A stretch of DNA of 64,000 nucleotides from Annona cherimola (GCA_030490835.1 CM059977.1:24285335-24349334), one strand, 5' to 3'. Counted from the first letter of the stretch, positions 32,975 to 46,268 are shown. Notes: a model not told the origin generated them from the letters alone. Made by a program: numbers and translations.

Positions 32975-35900
32975 CTATATGCAGTTAAAGCATGGAAAAG
33001 AGAGTGCCCAGCTGAAATTGGCTACTTTCGAGCTTTCTTGCTCTCTCTCTTCGATATCTTGACAAGCGTTACCATCTCTTCTACAACTCGAAAAATGAAA
33101 ACCATGATTTCAGTCTTCTGCCTATGGATAAGCTCAAAGATGCACACATCTCCTTCAAGATTATTCTCCCAAACAAAAGCACACCATCCCTTGCAAATCC
33201 CACTCCATTCGGTTCTCTGTTAACCCATCTAGCAGGCCATCTCCTCCCATTCGAAACCACAAGGTTCTTTGATATAATCTTCTGCAAAGCCTTGGGGAAT
33301 ACACTACAGATACATAAAAATAATGGCTGGCACTGGTTAGAAAAGCAGATCGGGTATGGCTGCTGTTTCTTTACTCTCATGCTAAAAGCCAACCTCACTC
33401 AAAAGATTATCAAGCAAAGTTCAACCAACCAAAAGAATTTGAAATGACTAATATAAGTGCGGCACAAAATGCATAAAATTGCAAGATAATGCAAATATGG
33501 CGAGAAGTTCACCTGGTTCGGTTCAAACATTTGTTCAGCAGACGTAAAAGAAATCCAGTTGATCCCAAAGGTAGAGCAGTAGAGCAGATGTTCAGGTGTA
33601 TGGAAGTCCAACATCCCAGTGTTGATAAGAGCAGAATTCCCACGTAGATGGACAGCATATAAGTTATTGGCTTGTAAATATCCGAAGAAATTTCCCTACT
33701 GAAACAGTCACTTCCATGTGAAATTAACTCATCTAACAAGGGGTAGGAGAGAACCTAAAATCCAAATTTCTGTGTTCTCTCTGCATCCTAGGCCCATCTG
33801 CCTCTCGAGAGGGGCTACTCATTTTGGAATTGTGAGGACCTACACTAACAATTAACTACAAAAAAGACAAGCAACAGATCCCCAGTGCGGTGGGAAAGAG
33901 ACTGGAATTTATGTTCGACCAACCTCTTCACGAAGTGAGGTGCCTTTTGGGTGAGACTATTGACTAGTCTAAAGGGACGAAACTGCATGGATTCTCACAT
34001 GCCGACAGAATCTGGTGAGCCCATAATGGGGTGGAGGAGCTACCAACTTAACTATTCGTTGAATAAGTTGGGTAAATTTGTGTCAACTGTCCAGGAGGAA
34101 AGTCAAAGAAAACCTAAACTAATACGTTTCATCTTTTCTCTTAATCTACTTATTGAATAAGTTGGGTGAATTTGTATTAACATCCAGGAGGCAAGTAACA
34201 GAAAAACTGAAGTAACAAGTCATCTTTACTTTTTTTTTTTTTTCCCTTGCTTCTAATTAAATTGTTTTCCTTGAAAGTCAGGGTAGTAATAATTGTAGTA
34301 AAAAAAAAGATAAAAGAAAAAAAAATCTATCTAGTGCTGTTTTTATTTGTTTTGTTGGATTCAGGTATGAATGTAGAAGCTAAGCTAGACGAGAGAGTAT
34401 AAGATGCTTATTGGTATATACATTTTTTCAATATGATAAACGTAAGAAAGGCCAAAAACGGATCCTCAAATAAGAAAGAGGCAAACAGGGTACTAAAGAA
34501 AAAAGGATAAACTGAAACCAAACAAATGGTTTCATGTATAACATCCCTCTATGGCGCATTGACAGGTTTTGGCTTTTGATGGGGTCTATCATGCACATGA
34601 ACAATCGGCAAATTTCCTATCACACAATTGGAGGACTCCATCAAAGAGACCTTAGAGAGATTTAAAGGTACCTTCATGCAGATAGATTTCAAGGTACCTT
34701 TACTGCAAAGGAAAATGAAAATGCCTGCTCATGTGCCACTTCCAGCACGTACACAAAAGGATTCTGGGTGTCTGCTCATTAAATCCGCAGAACAAACATT
34801 CATTGTTTGCAGAATTTTTTCTTGATATAGCCACCCAATTACATTGAAATGAACTTTTTAAGGAGATTTTATCATTACAGCCTTCTAACCTATCCAGTTT
34901 CATAATGATATCTTGGTTTACATTTTCAATCTAGTCCAGCGGGATATCAGTAGAAATTTTTACAAGGAAAGGAACCTTCAGAACTGGCGTGCAGATTGGC
35001 GGACAGCAGGGAAGGATCTTCATCTCCATCTATCAGAAGAAGATGATTCAGTTTGACTCTTCTAGATGACCTTGGAACCTGTGTTTCTCCCAAACGAGCT
35101 GATTTCCTTTGGGAAAATTGGCTTTCCTCCTTTCCCTTAAGCGCCCGTTTGAAGATTGATGCCTCTGGTCCAATTAAAAGTTTTTCACTCCTGTGTTTGC
35201 ACTTCACTTCGGTTTCCACCAGTAATGAAGTAGTAACTGGACCACCTGACCGCAGAAATGTCCAGCGTCTGCAAGCTCGTATTGGTGGCTGGATTCATTT
35301 GGATGAGCTTTTGTGCAGTGGAAGGACATCGAGAATTTTTACGGAACATTCAGATGCATTATCTGGATCTTGACAGTTCCCAATACAGTTTAATTCTTCA
35401 TGTTCCTTCCAGTTGGATGCAGGCAATTCAGTATTTTTAATTGCTATTGCATTGCCTGTCTCTTTGGTTGGATCTAGCTTACCTATTCCTATCTTTTCGA
35501 ATGCGTGTTCTGAGTTTTGTTGGTCATCATTTCCACTTACCTCCATCGACATATCCTTGCAAGAATCAATAGGAGAAAACCCTGTAGGGGCAGCAGTAAG
35601 ATTCGCTGAGTGAACGGATGGGTCTTCATCACCATATTTTGGTTCCTGATGACTATATTCAACTTCTTGAATAAATCTCGGCACATGCAGCGTACCTGAT
35701 TGTACTGACTTTAAAACACGACATCTCCTCATAACTGGTCCTGCATCTGGTAGAACAACCTGCTGATAAGTAGAATGCCCTGTCACTTTTGCATCTATCC
35801 TCCCAGTTCTTAAATCCTGCAGATATTTCACAGCAGGCTCCTTGTTCTGTAGTTTACGATGGAAATGGTTATCATCGGCATCTTTCTGCTGCTGAGAATT

Positions 35901-36050
35901 CATTTCCGCTTCTCCAAGGAACTTCTGCACATTCCTTGTATCACCTTGGGCTGACTTGAGTTCAGTAGGTTGCTTTGGCTCCACAACGTCCCATCCATGA
36001 TCATAACTTAACATCTCTGGTCTAAGCGCAAGTTCTACAGTTATCCCATC
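32975..36050 (-). pseudogene. REM-type B3 gene, decayed
   Basis: Four minus-strand blocks fit the architecture of the intact REM genes downstream. A linker exon (about 36,047-34,964) is broken by TGA at 35,297-35,295 and ends in the same phase 1. A short exon at 34,771-34,698 (NPFVYVLEVAHEQAFSFSF) resembles the start of a second B3 domain. The last exon (33,303-32,975) carries the rest of that domain but in three frames: IPQGFAEDYIKEP, then SNGRRWPARWVNREPNGVGF, then GWCAFVWENNLEGDVCIFEL. That implies two frameshifts. The linker contains three diverged repeats of about 45 residues, recognisable by DEDPS--SANL. The first B3 domain was not found. REM/B3 proteins are nuclear DNA-binding factors. 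I infer a pseudogene; sequencing error could explain single shifts but not all three lesions comfortably. Confidence 0.62.
34059..34235. repeat. 94-bp tandem duplication (intron)
   Basis: Two diverged copies start ttgaataagttggg at 34,059 and 34,153; both contain atttgt and ccaggagg. They lie in the long last intron of the decayed REM gene. Confidence 0.6.
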
Positions 36051-37234
36051 GAAATTCTTTTTCTTTTTTTTCTTTTTTTCCCCTGAGCTGAGCTGCTACC
36101 CAATTTGTTGGAGTAGTTGGTTATTGAGAAAAATTTCTCACTTCTTAACTGCCTTGAACCTAATATTTGGTGATTACAATTCAAACATCAATTGCTGGTC
36201 AGCAAGATTTTCTTGGTTACAATAAATTCATTGGCTTGCTGATATGTTTATTTAGCAGTTAAGCTGCTCAAAATTACATTATCAGAGTACTTGTAATATC
36301 TTTCTTATTTCTATGGAGTTCTATCTCTATAAACCTAATCTTTTTTTTCTCATCCAACCGGTTTAAGAAAATTTTGCACCATCCATTATATTTGTTTGTA
36401 TGCAAATTTTATCATTTTTCTAATATCGCTGAGCAAAGTCTCATCTAAGAATACGTAAAATCAGTATAATAAAATAATTTGATGTTACATCTCAATTTTA
36501 AAATTATATTATCAACGTTTAAACTGTCTAAAATAAAACTGAAAATAGCGGAGTTAACTCGTGACTTGTCTTGATTTTATATAGGGGTGGGGCTTAGATT
36601 TTGACATGGTGAGGTAGGGAGGGACAAAATTTAAGATTCGTTCTTCAATTTCAGGGGCTAGGTGGTTCGACCATATCTCAACCAACCTTGATTAGCTTGG
36701 CCCCATAAAAGTACAAAATACTTTTAATAAACCATATAACTTATTTTTTTATTTTTTTGAAGAGCATGTAAATTTACTTTATGTGAATGTATCTTTGTTG
36801 AATACATATGTTTAACTTTATAACTTGTTAATGTAAATATGATGTATGTGGATATGCATTTATCATTATTACTTATTTATGTGGATATATTTTATTTTTT
36901 TAATTACATGTATATTTTATTTTTAATTACACAAATGTTGTCTAAATTATGCCCTTTACATGATTTCTCAAAATAAAAAGTATTTATTAATGTTATTTGC
37001 ACCTTTCCAAAATTAATGTCATCATTATGCTTTTTAGCGATTGTAATTGTAATTCAAAATTTGCATTATGTTATTTCTTGAAGGCAAACACACATATTCA
37101 TTAAAGCCAAGTTATAAATAGAGTTATCAAAAAGATAGGTGTACGAAATTTTTGTTATTGTAATTGTGTTTTACTTAAACTAGATAGTAAATATTAATAT
37201 TCAACTTTTCAATTTATCATAGATATAACTTTAT

Positions 37235-37910
37235 ATTTATAGGGCTCTGTTTCTATGTAATTAGGTTACATATAAGCGGTCTCATACAACTATTAATTTT
37301 TAAAATATTGATAATTGATTTCAAATTCAATTCATTTATTGTATTTAACATTACTTGTTTATCTAGTATATCAAGTTTCATTCAAATCAAGTATGCGCAT
37401 TGGTCACATTTGTTAACCGGGTTACATAGAAGTGAACCTATGTAATCCCTTCAAAATCTATAATTTTGATCTTTGATGAAAAATCTAATCCATTCATTCT
37501 ATTTAACATCATTTGTTTATCTAAGGGATCAAGTTTCATCTCAATCAAGTATATTTATAGGCCACATTTGTTAAAAAATGTATAGATTCATGTGTAAATT
37601 ATGAAAAATGCTAAAATATCAATTTTAAACTAGTATTTTCGACATCTAAATTGTCCAACATATCATTTTTATATGAATAAATAATTCTATAAAGTATTAT
37701 TACATACATGTGTAAATAGTTCTAAGATTTTTCATAATTTACATATGAATATATACATATATATTTGAACAAATGTGACCCTTAAACATACTTGATTGGA
37801 ATAAAACTTGGTCTCTTAAATAAACAAATGATGTTAAATACAATGAATGAATTGGATTTTCCATTAAGGCTCAAAATCTTAGATTTTTAAGGGGTTACAT
37901 AGGTCAAGTC
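37235..37910. mobile_element. Fold-back element, tctatgtaa type
   Basis: The left end ctgtttctatgtaattaggt folds on itself (ttacatataagcgg follows). A second internal copy of the tip (gttacatagaagtgaacc) lies at about 37,422-37,440, and the right end has aggggttacatagg. Subterminal motifs (tttgtttatctagtatatca, aaacaaatgatgttaaatac) are inverted partners. The structure matches 23,029-23,565, here with one tip duplicated or nested. Confidence 0.5.
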
Positions 37911-37924
37911 AGACCGATATATAT

Positions 37925-38300
37925 ATTCTGGTGCAGCGCCACTGCACCAGAACAGCAATACATTTGCCCAGAAATAGACCCCACACATATTAAATGTAAT
38001 GAAATTTTATACAATAATTTATCGACATATGTATTTTATAGAAATGATTTACATGTTGAAAAAACCACTTTAAAGTTGTTATTTACATCAAACTATTTTA
38101 TTACGTTGAATTTGTACCATTTTCAGATGGGGTCCATACACATATCCGATTGAGATGAAAAATAATATGATAATAGAATACATTATTCTAAATACAATGG
38201 GTGGTATAGATTATAATTTTATCATCATGAGGGTCCAATTTCAGCGCCACTGCATCATAATTTATATGCAGTGGCGTTGCACTTGAATAATTTCCTATAT
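37925..38300. mobile_element. Fold-back MITE, gtgcagcgccactgcac type
   Basis: The left end ctggtgcagcgccactgcac and the right end gcagtggcgttgcacttg are inverted partners. Both carry a further cagcgccactgca copy. Flanks are tatatata on both sides. The interior includes the shared core (attttattacgttgaatttg). Confidence 0.6.
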
Positions 38301-38304
38301 ATAT

Positions 38305-38660
38305 AGGATATATTCATGTGCAGACAGACTCCACCGTGAAATGGGCCCCACACATATTAGATTGTAATGAAACTTTATACAATCATTTATCCATATAAAA
38401 ATTATACTTTAGACGGTTTAGATGTTGAAAATACTACTTTAAACTTGATATTTATATTAAACTATTTTATTACGTTGATTTTACATCATTTTAAGATAGG
38501 GACCACACACATGTTGGATTTAGATGAAAATTGATATGCTAATAAAGTGAATAATTCTAAATACAATGGTGGGGTGGATTTTTCATTCATGATCATGTGA
38601 GGCCCACAGTGCATGGACTGCATGGTGCAATCGCATGGAATGGAATATTTTCCTATATAT
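38305..38660. mobile_element. Fold-back MITE, gtgcagacagact type
   Basis: Close copy of 16,020-16,380: gtgcagacagactccaccg, gaaatgggccccacac, then the shared core, then gaggcccacagtgcatgga. It abuts the preceding MITE through a shared tatatatagg run. Confidence 0.55.
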
Positions 38661-40115
38661 ATTTATGTGTAAAGTATAAAAAATGCTTGGACTCATTCAT
38701 ACATGTATTAGCATGTAATAATACTTTATAGAATCATTTATCCACATAGTAGTTAAAATTGATATTTTAGCATTGAACTATTTTATTACGATGATTTTAC
38801 ACATTTATAGATTGACCCATATATAGTGAAATTAAAAAAATAAAAAGTTTCCAAGATACCGTAAATGATGCTAAATACAATGGATTGAGTGGATTCTCCA
38901 TTTACCATCAAGATTTTAAAAATGAAGTTACATAGAAAAGAGGTTTCATAGAAGCGGGATTGATATTTATGTGCACATAAATTCTTAAAATTGCCGCACT
39001 TTGAGTCACTTTTCAATGCCTTTTTGTCATAACTTAGTATAAAAAAAGTGAAAGTTGAACCAACCTTGTCCTAACTTGGTAAAAAGAGTCGGGCTAATAT
39101 GGGTTTTTAAAAAGTAACATCAAGATTTGTGTACCTTAACTTATCCCCATTTTCACCCTTAATAAATAAAAATTATTATTACATGGATAAATAATTCAAC
39201 ACATTCTCGTTACATTTTAATACATATGTAAATGAATTTAAGTTTTTCTATATATACATATATAATCAATGTGAACCGTGCACGTAAATATATATTTTTA
39301 AGTCAGTGTGAACCATGCACATCTTTGAATTGAATGAAACTAATTCGGTAGCTAAAAAATGATACTAAAAACAATAAGCAGAATAAATTTCTTATCCAAT
39401 CACCGAAGTGTAAAAAAATACAGATGGAGTCATATGAAATAAATTTCTCCTATGAATAAATATTTTTCTTCTTTTTTTCATGAAAACATGGGCCCAAGTA
39501 CAGTTGGGATCAACACTTGTATAGTCAAATAATTTGACATCAATGCGATGTCTAGCTTTGAGTTCGCGACAGAGTGATAGTCTCTCTTAACGTAAATAAA
39601 ATATTTAATTTTAACTCAAAAATCAAGCTACAAACTTTCACCCAAATCCTAACCTAGCCATGTTTCTAAAACTTTAACTGTACTCATGACCTAATGTTAT
39701 TCATAAAGCTTCATAACCCTAATTTAATGGGTTGGGTCTAGATGAAACTTAGGCTTAATTTTTGTAATTCTCATCAACAATTCATTCTACATAAAGCAGT
39801 TATCAATTTGATATTTTAATTTCGAAAAAATACATACAAACTGAATTTTTCAATGAAATATGATTTCATGCATCCGGGTGAACTGAAGCAAGTGTACCTT
39901 GGTGCATGAAATCATATTCCTTTTTCAGTAGCTTTATATACATATGTATTCTTAAACCTAAAAATGCCGTTTTTTAGGAAGATAAAGAGAGGAGAGAGAA
40001 GCACACGCAAGGCACATTGTTGGGGACCTGGGGTGGGTTTTGAGTTTAGCCGCTACAAACCCAAATGCTAACCCAACCTACGCGTCAATCCAATACACAA
40101 TTCAACCATTCAAAT

Positions 40116-40261
40116 GAGTGCTAACTCATGACCAGTGCTGCAGCGCAATGGGAGCACACTCGGCCCCCTATGGCCGAGGCCCAGGGGTCGACCTCCTGTG
40201 ATAGCTGAAATCCAGTGTGGTGGATCCTGTGACCAATAATAATAAAAAAAGAATGCTAACT
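40116..40261 (+). mobile_element. tRNA-derived SINE with 11-bp TSD
   Basis: The body (40,127-40,250) is 124 bp, GC-rich, and ends in AAT repeats and A. Flanks gagtgctaact (40116-40126) and gaatgctaact (40251-40261) are a target duplication with one mismatch. A-box-like gctgcagcgcaatggg and B-box-like ggggtcgacctcc are correctly ordered for a tRNA-derived pol III promoter. Confidence 0.65.
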
Positions 40262-40527
40262 TGGAATCATGAAATAGTATGGAATACGACAATTGAGAAC
40301 GAAAAAATAAGATTATTATATATTGAAAAATAAAAGTTTGTCTAAAAAATAAAAAATAATGTTACAATAAAAAAATAGAAATGAAAAATCTTGTGTCATT
40401 CCATATATAATGATCCTCAATGCGCCCCCAAAGAGCATATTTTACTGGACAACTTATTGAGTTGTGATCTAGTATATTAGGGTGTACTTAGCTTTCGGTA
40501 CACCTGGAGTCCAAAAATTCATTTTTA

Positions 40528-40700
40528 TTTTTTGAATTTTTTTTATAGAATTATTAATCTAAGTGTTAACATAAGTATCAAGTTTGGCTAGTTTTAGAGA
40601 TTTTTAAATATTTTTTGAATTTTTTTTATAGAATTATTAATCTAAGTGTTAACATAAGTATCAAGTTTGGCTAGTTTTAGAGATTTTTAAATATTTTTTG
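40528..40700. repeat. 83-bp tandem repeat, two full copies
   Basis: Two virtually identical 83-bp units (from ttttttgaattttttttata through gagatttttaaata) follow each other, and a third begins at about 40,694. The unit sits in an element bounded by gggtgtacttagctttcgg and agtgcactggggtgca. Confidence 0.9.
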
Positions 40701-40794
40701 AATTTTTTAAAAATATGGGCATTTTAGTCGTTTAAAAATGACTAAGTGCACTGGGGTGCATTTAATAAAAAACAATTATGTCTACTTAAGAATG

Positions 40795-40830
40795 ATATCA
40801 CATCTTACCTAAAAAAATCATATCACATCT
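40795..40830 (+). repeat. Possible poly(A) micro-insertion, 11-bp repeats
   Basis: atatcacatct occurs at 40795-40805 and 40820-40830, separated by tacct, seven A and tc. It is less clear than the other sites because the A run is short and not terminal. Confidence 0.35.
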
Positions 40831-41710
40831 ACCTCTTCTGCCGCCATTCACAACGCAATGGCAATGCCATCCTTGCCTGAATGTAGAATGCCAGCTTATA
40901 TGACTAACGTTGGCGGTACTTCGATGTTTAGATTGGCCACAAAAATGAAAAAGCAACTGATTATCACAAATAATTTTGTACAACTGGTTGTTTGAAATAA
41001 CTATCTTTCAAAGTCGTAACATTTTGAAAAGATTTGACAGGTAAAGCTACAACGTTATTTTGAAAAATCTAGAAGTAAAGCTTTAACCATTTCGGAAAGC
41101 ATAGAAGTAAAAAGTTGCTAATATTATACAAAACATTTAAGAATGAGTTCTGCCTGTAATTTTTTCGTGAAACATCATCCATTTGCTTGACTTAATGGTT
41201 GACTACAAATCCACTTTATTTATTGGATTGAGCATCATTGATACACATATGAATTACAATACAATCGATGGATGTGAGTGTTGTAAGTGAATGACTACAT
41301 TAACTTAACAATAAAAACAAAATCATGGAAACAGAGACTGTTAACCAAAATAAACCCAAAATAGTACTACATTATGTTAAAATAATATAAATTTCAGGGA
41401 AAATCCTAAATCTATGCATAAAGTTTTCCTTTAATTTCAAATAAATTCATGATGTTTTAACAAATTCCAAATATGCCTATGACCGTTTTCCCAATCTCAT
41501 CCACTTACGTGGCTATTGAGATTGTATTTAACTCAATTACTAATGCATTTTTCTAATTTTTTCTCCAACCCCATCCTATATCCTGTAGCATGTATAATCA
41601 ATAAAATGCACTCTTTATCTGCTCCGCTATTCTGTACATAAGGTTTCCTTGATGGATGCTAATATAAAATTTTATAAAGTTTTAAAAAGCAATAAACAGA
41701 TGACTAGGGG

Positions 41711-42357
41711 TGAGAATTGGGGCAGGTTAACCCGTGACCTGGCTTTGACTCGACCTATTTTTGATCGAATAAAACTAATATATTTTTAACTCGGTATAGG
41801 AATAGGTCAGAAATTTGACCCGAATTCAAAAATAAGGTTAGGGTAGGTTGACCATGTCCCGGCCCGAAGAATCCTTCCCGCCCCGCATATATTAATTTAT
41901 TAAAAATTATAAGCCAATGTTTAGATATTATTATTATTTTCTTTCAAAATTATCACATTTTTATAATCAACTCTATCAACAATAGAAGAATCAATTTATT
42001 TAGAAAGCAATATAAAAATCAATAAAAAGAATTTGTACATATCTAACCCTTATGTGTAATTGTATATTAACCTATTTTAATAAATTTATACTATATTTTC
42101 AAATATTTTGTTTTCTTAATTATGTATTTTTTAATAATTAGTGAAATATTGAAGCATATAATATTTAATTTTAGTATATATGTATATTTATATTTGATAT
42201 GTATATAATTTTTTAAAATTATCTTAGACCTGTATTTTTTATTCGAATCGCTATTTCGAGACAGGTCTAATAGCAACCGAAGTTTATCACAAATTTATTT
42301 TTTAAAAAGGAAGATCAGACGAATCTTTGACCCCGTATGGCTCGCGGCAATTCCCAC
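41711..42357. mobile_element. Possible non-autonomous hAT-like element
   Basis: The left end taggggtgagaattgggg and right end cggcaattcccaccct are inverted partners. Subterminal DNA is rich in ggttaacccg- and gacccg-like motifs, as in the element at 61,856-63,246. A clean 8-bp duplication was not found (cagatgac against cagcaaat). It lies immediately upstream of the REM gene start. Confidence 0.5.
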
Positions 42358-42543
42358 CCTCAGCAAATGACCTTAAGCTTTCGCACGGGGCAGGGCCGCT
42401 TCATTTGCAAATCCACGTGGCTTACGAAAAGAGGAAGATAGGGAATCTGCCGCTAGATTTTCTGATACTTGCAGAGGCTCGAAAGGCGCGCGGGTTTCGT
42501 GGATATCTTCCTTCACTTTCATTTGCTCGATTTGGAGGGAAGG

Positions 42544-45500
42544 ATGGCAGAGAAGCCACCTCCTGTATTGAAAGGATATTCCTTCTTTAAAGTTGTGCTC
42601 GGAGATTTCAAAGAAAAGCTGGTACCTCTCCTTGTTATCATCCTGCAATGCTTTTGCCTTCTTCTATTTTCCCTTGCTTGAATCCAAACATGCCCATCTC
42701 TTTCTCTGTGGAACTGCATGTTCAAATCTGTGGTAAAGATTGGATTTTCTTGTTCTCCTGACCGTCCCCAACAAAACCTGTGTCCACCTGTGTGGTAGCA
42801 GGTAGCTTATTGAAGTTGGGCATTTGGGGCCTGTGGTGATCAGGAAGTTGGTATCTAGCGTAGCATTTTTTTCAGTTTGTATAGATGTGATCTTGTTGAC
42901 AATAAACAAGTTTTTTTCTTAGCCGTTGATTGACGGGGAGCTGCGCATGGAATGGAATCTCTCATCTTCCAAAAACACATTCTGTTCTCAATCAATAACA
43001 AATTAACAACCTACTTTTTACATATATTATACAACTGCTTCTACTTTCAGTACACCTTTTTCATTCCTACTACACAACAACACTTTTTCCATTCCACATT
43101 CTCATGATTGGGCCATTTTGAATGCTGTTTTTCTCCTCGTGGGATTTTGAAAATAAATATAGTATTTTATAATGGGCATGATCAGGGCATTGTACGTATG
43201 CAGTGTTGGATACCGTGGCATGCATATAATAGAATGTTTCTAACTCTGATCTTTCGACTAGTGATGCAGGCTAAGATTTGTGTAATTCCACCCAAATGAG
43301 CGTTAGAATGGACTTTGTCCACTGGGAAAAGTTCTCAGATTTCCTTTCAGGCACGAATAGGATGTTTGATAAATTGTGAGGGGAATGGTGGTAGAGGATA
43401 CTTGCAGCATTATAATTTGGGCTTTCTTGTGAATTTACGTTTGGATAGTTTTCTGAGGTCTCCGTCCAGGAGCTAAAATTTATGGTTGTTGCCGTTATAC
43501 TAATTTGGACCGTTACTTGTTCATTTCTTGTAATTTGCTTATCAAGAAGAGTAAATGTTTTCAGGCCATGCATTAGCAAAGATCAATGTTGTTCTTATAT
43601 GTTAGTGGCTATGGTCTTACTGTACGTCGTGAGAATGTGCTCCTTTCCACGTTACGCAGTACGCCTAGATTGACCCTTCGTTATTGGATTTATTTCATAT
43701 GTTATTTTTATTTTTATCTGACTAATCCTTTTCTTTTGGCAGCATATACCACCAGCTTTTGCAAATAAATTTTCTGAGAATTTGCCTCCCAAATGCATAC
43801 TCAGAACTTATGCTGGGAGATCTTGGCATGTTGAGGTAGACAGAGTTGCCAACCACCTGTTTCTCCAAAATGGTTGGCCACTCTTTGTGGAAGAAAACTT
43901 GCTGGAAATTGGAGATATTCTTGTTTTTTACTATGATGGTCATTCACAATTTGGTGTTAAGATATTTGGGAAGAGTGGATGCGAAAAAATTTGTGCTCAG
44001 GTGGATGAGAACTGTGAAGAACGTATTTCACATGAAGAGGGGGGAGCGCAGCAGAAAGGAGAAGACTCCATCAGGCGTACTGTCATCGATGACTGTAAAT
44101 GTTATAATAAAAAGAAATTACTTGTTTACTTCAGTAAAAAGGGTGGGTTGATTTATTTATTTTTGGGTCTATGAGACAGTATAGTTTGATCCTTGAAAAC
44201 AGTATGCATTGTATCCTCAGTCCCATGGTTTTTACAGGTTATGCTGGTGGACAGCTGATGCCTGCTCTATTGATCCGATCAGTAAACAACTGAAAGCAAG
44301 CACACATGTAACTAAGAAAGACACTCACCTAGGACAGGCTGAAATAGTTCAGACCTGGGAAATTTATTAGGTATTTGGTCCAAATGTTGTTGCTCCCACC
44401 AGAGAGGTATCATGGAACCTAATTTTCTAATCAAAAGCATGAGGATGCCAAGCATATCTTTTAATGATGGATCATATAATACTAAACTTATGCTTGGTTT
44501 CCATTTACATTCATTAACACATATCCATGGCCTCTGTATCTGATAGGTAAACAATTTCTAGCAAAGCAGCAGTGTGCAGTTGACTCTTGCCCATTCCATC
44601 TTGTGCATCCACATTTTATAAGACCATGGAAGAACCATCAATATAGTGTGGTGAGTTCCATATCCTATTGGATTGATGCAAGTTTTATGTTCTCTTGTAT
44701 TGTTGCTCAAACTGCAACATGGTTAGGGTATGCAGAACCATGTTGCACGTGCATTCCTCCCTCTTTTAGAAATTGTGGTATAATCTATCCCCATTGTCCA
44801 CTAGGTTCATCCTGTGCACCTTTTTTTTTTATCAGCCTGAGCTACCACTGCTCAAGGCATGTGCGCTATGCAAGAGTGGAGAATCGATACCCTGTTGCTT
44901 GGCACGACTGCCCACATGCGATTCTAGTTGGCCTATGGCCATGCTCGCTTATCCTGTGCACCTTAGAGGAATAAAAATATGATAACAAAAATCATATTGA
45001 TTTGAGCATCTTACCACCCATATATTGGCCTCAGTTTTATTTTTTCTAGTTTTTTTGCTGGTGATGAAATGGAATGGTAAGCCCCACCACTAGAATTGTA
45101 TATTTTTTTTCATTATGTATTACAACAAACGTTGGTAATATCAGTTGATTCTGCATGAAGAAAGAAGAGTGGCTAAGTTTTATAGATGGCCTTGAGTCTT
45201 GATCAGATTGCATCTGACACTATAATTTTACACTTCTACAAACGCATCACTGATGTTTGTTTCATATTCTTCTTTCATGAACACATTAACCTTGGAGGCT
45301 GTCAGGAAATGGCTATTTCATTAAGTACTATTTAAATCAATGTGAATTAAGAAAGAAGACCTTAGAAAACTCATAACCGCCAAAGAAATAATTTATTTAA
45401 AAAAATCAGAAACTTCAAATAATGGGTGGAAAGTGAAAATTCGAAAAAGCTATTTGAAACAGAATTTTCTGTTTTTTCGTTGGAGAAGATTAAAATAATG

Positions 45501-46268
45501 AATTCCTTTTAGGATTTCAGGATAATTAAGAGTTCGCAAAGATTTTTCTCATCCATTCACATTACTTTAACTTTGTTTATTAACTTAGCACAGATTTTAG
45601 TGCCGAGGGTAGTCGTGAAAAACAGACAAAACTTCTGTGTATGCTTCAAAAGAGCAAAGTTATGCGGCCAGTTGGTATATCATTGTCTATAGTGCTGATT
45701 GATGTCTGGGCTAATCTCTTTGACATTTTCAACCAACATAACGTCTACAACAAATATCATCTATACACCTTTTCTAGGACGCTGGTTTCATTGAAGGATT
45801 GCATGAATTATGTTATGCAACTTGAAAAGAAATCATCATCATCACCGACATTGTTATCGAAGCATCTGCACCCATTTTCATAACTCTGTCATTTCAATTT
45901 GTCTTGACATTGAACTCATTTTCTTCACTTGGCGTGTGCTTTCGGTGCGCTTTATTTTATCCTACTTTCTTTCTTTGCAGCATGTCCCTGCAATGTTTTC
46001 GAAGGCATGCAACTTTCACTCAAAGAAGCACGTCGTCCTTCATGATCATACTAACCGGAAGTGGGAACTGAACCTTATCAATAAGACCAGAGAACAAACC
46101 TATTTTGGAACCCCATGGTGCCGGTTTAGCAAATTTCATCACTTGAGGGAAGGAGATGTTTTAGCTTTTGAGTTCATCAAAGGGGAGGGCCGAGGATATA
46201 AAAGGAAGATACAAGTTCACATTTTTCGAAATGGAAGACAAGTCAGGAAAAAACCAAGTCCTAGTTAA
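42544..46268 (+). CDS. REM-type protein with two B3 domains
   Basis: The model joins exons 42544-42621, 43743-44094, 45601-45674 and 45981-46268, all with GT/AG borders and matching phase, giving about 263 residues. The alternative donor at 44,143 also fits and would add 16 residues. Exon 1 and exon 2 form the first B3 domain: YSFFKVVLGDFKEKL joins HIPPAFANKFSENLP, followed by WHVEV, NGWPLFVEENLLEIGDILVF and FGVKIFG. Exons 3 and 4 form the second: FCVCFKRAKLCGQL joins HVPAMFSKACNFHSKK, then WELNLI and HLREGDVLAFEFIKGEGR. B3 domains of the REM family bind DNA in the nucleus. A short acidic linker separates them, far shorter than in the neighbouring minus-strand gene. Intron 2 carries a SINE at 44,809-44,964. 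A further exon in 44,150-45,600 cannot be excluded. Confidence 0.72.
44809..44964 (-). mobile_element. SINE with perfect 14-bp TSD (intron)
   Basis: atcctgtgcacctt occurs at 44809-44822 and 44951-44964. The 128 bases between start with a T run, so the element lies on the minus strand with a 3' A tail. A B-box-like gggtatcgattctcc is present on that strand. It sits in intron 2 of the plus-strand REM gene. Confidence 0.75.

Larger units (their letters stand above)
36051..42360. repeat. AT-rich repeat field, no gene
   Basis: No supported gene. It contains fold-back MITEs at about 37,235-38,660 (listed separately), a 15-bp-stem hairpin at 39,850-39,920 (aatatgatttcatgca and its inverse), a SINE, an 83-bp tandem repeat, and a possible hAT-like element at the right side. 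Single-strand AT richness and many inverted repeats make open frames here meaningless. Confidence 0.55.

Noticed and set aside
34947..35219. Basic RKSAR motif suggesting a shugoshin C-terminus
   Set aside because: No coiled-coil N-terminus nearby; the phase and the following B3 exons fit a REM gene better.
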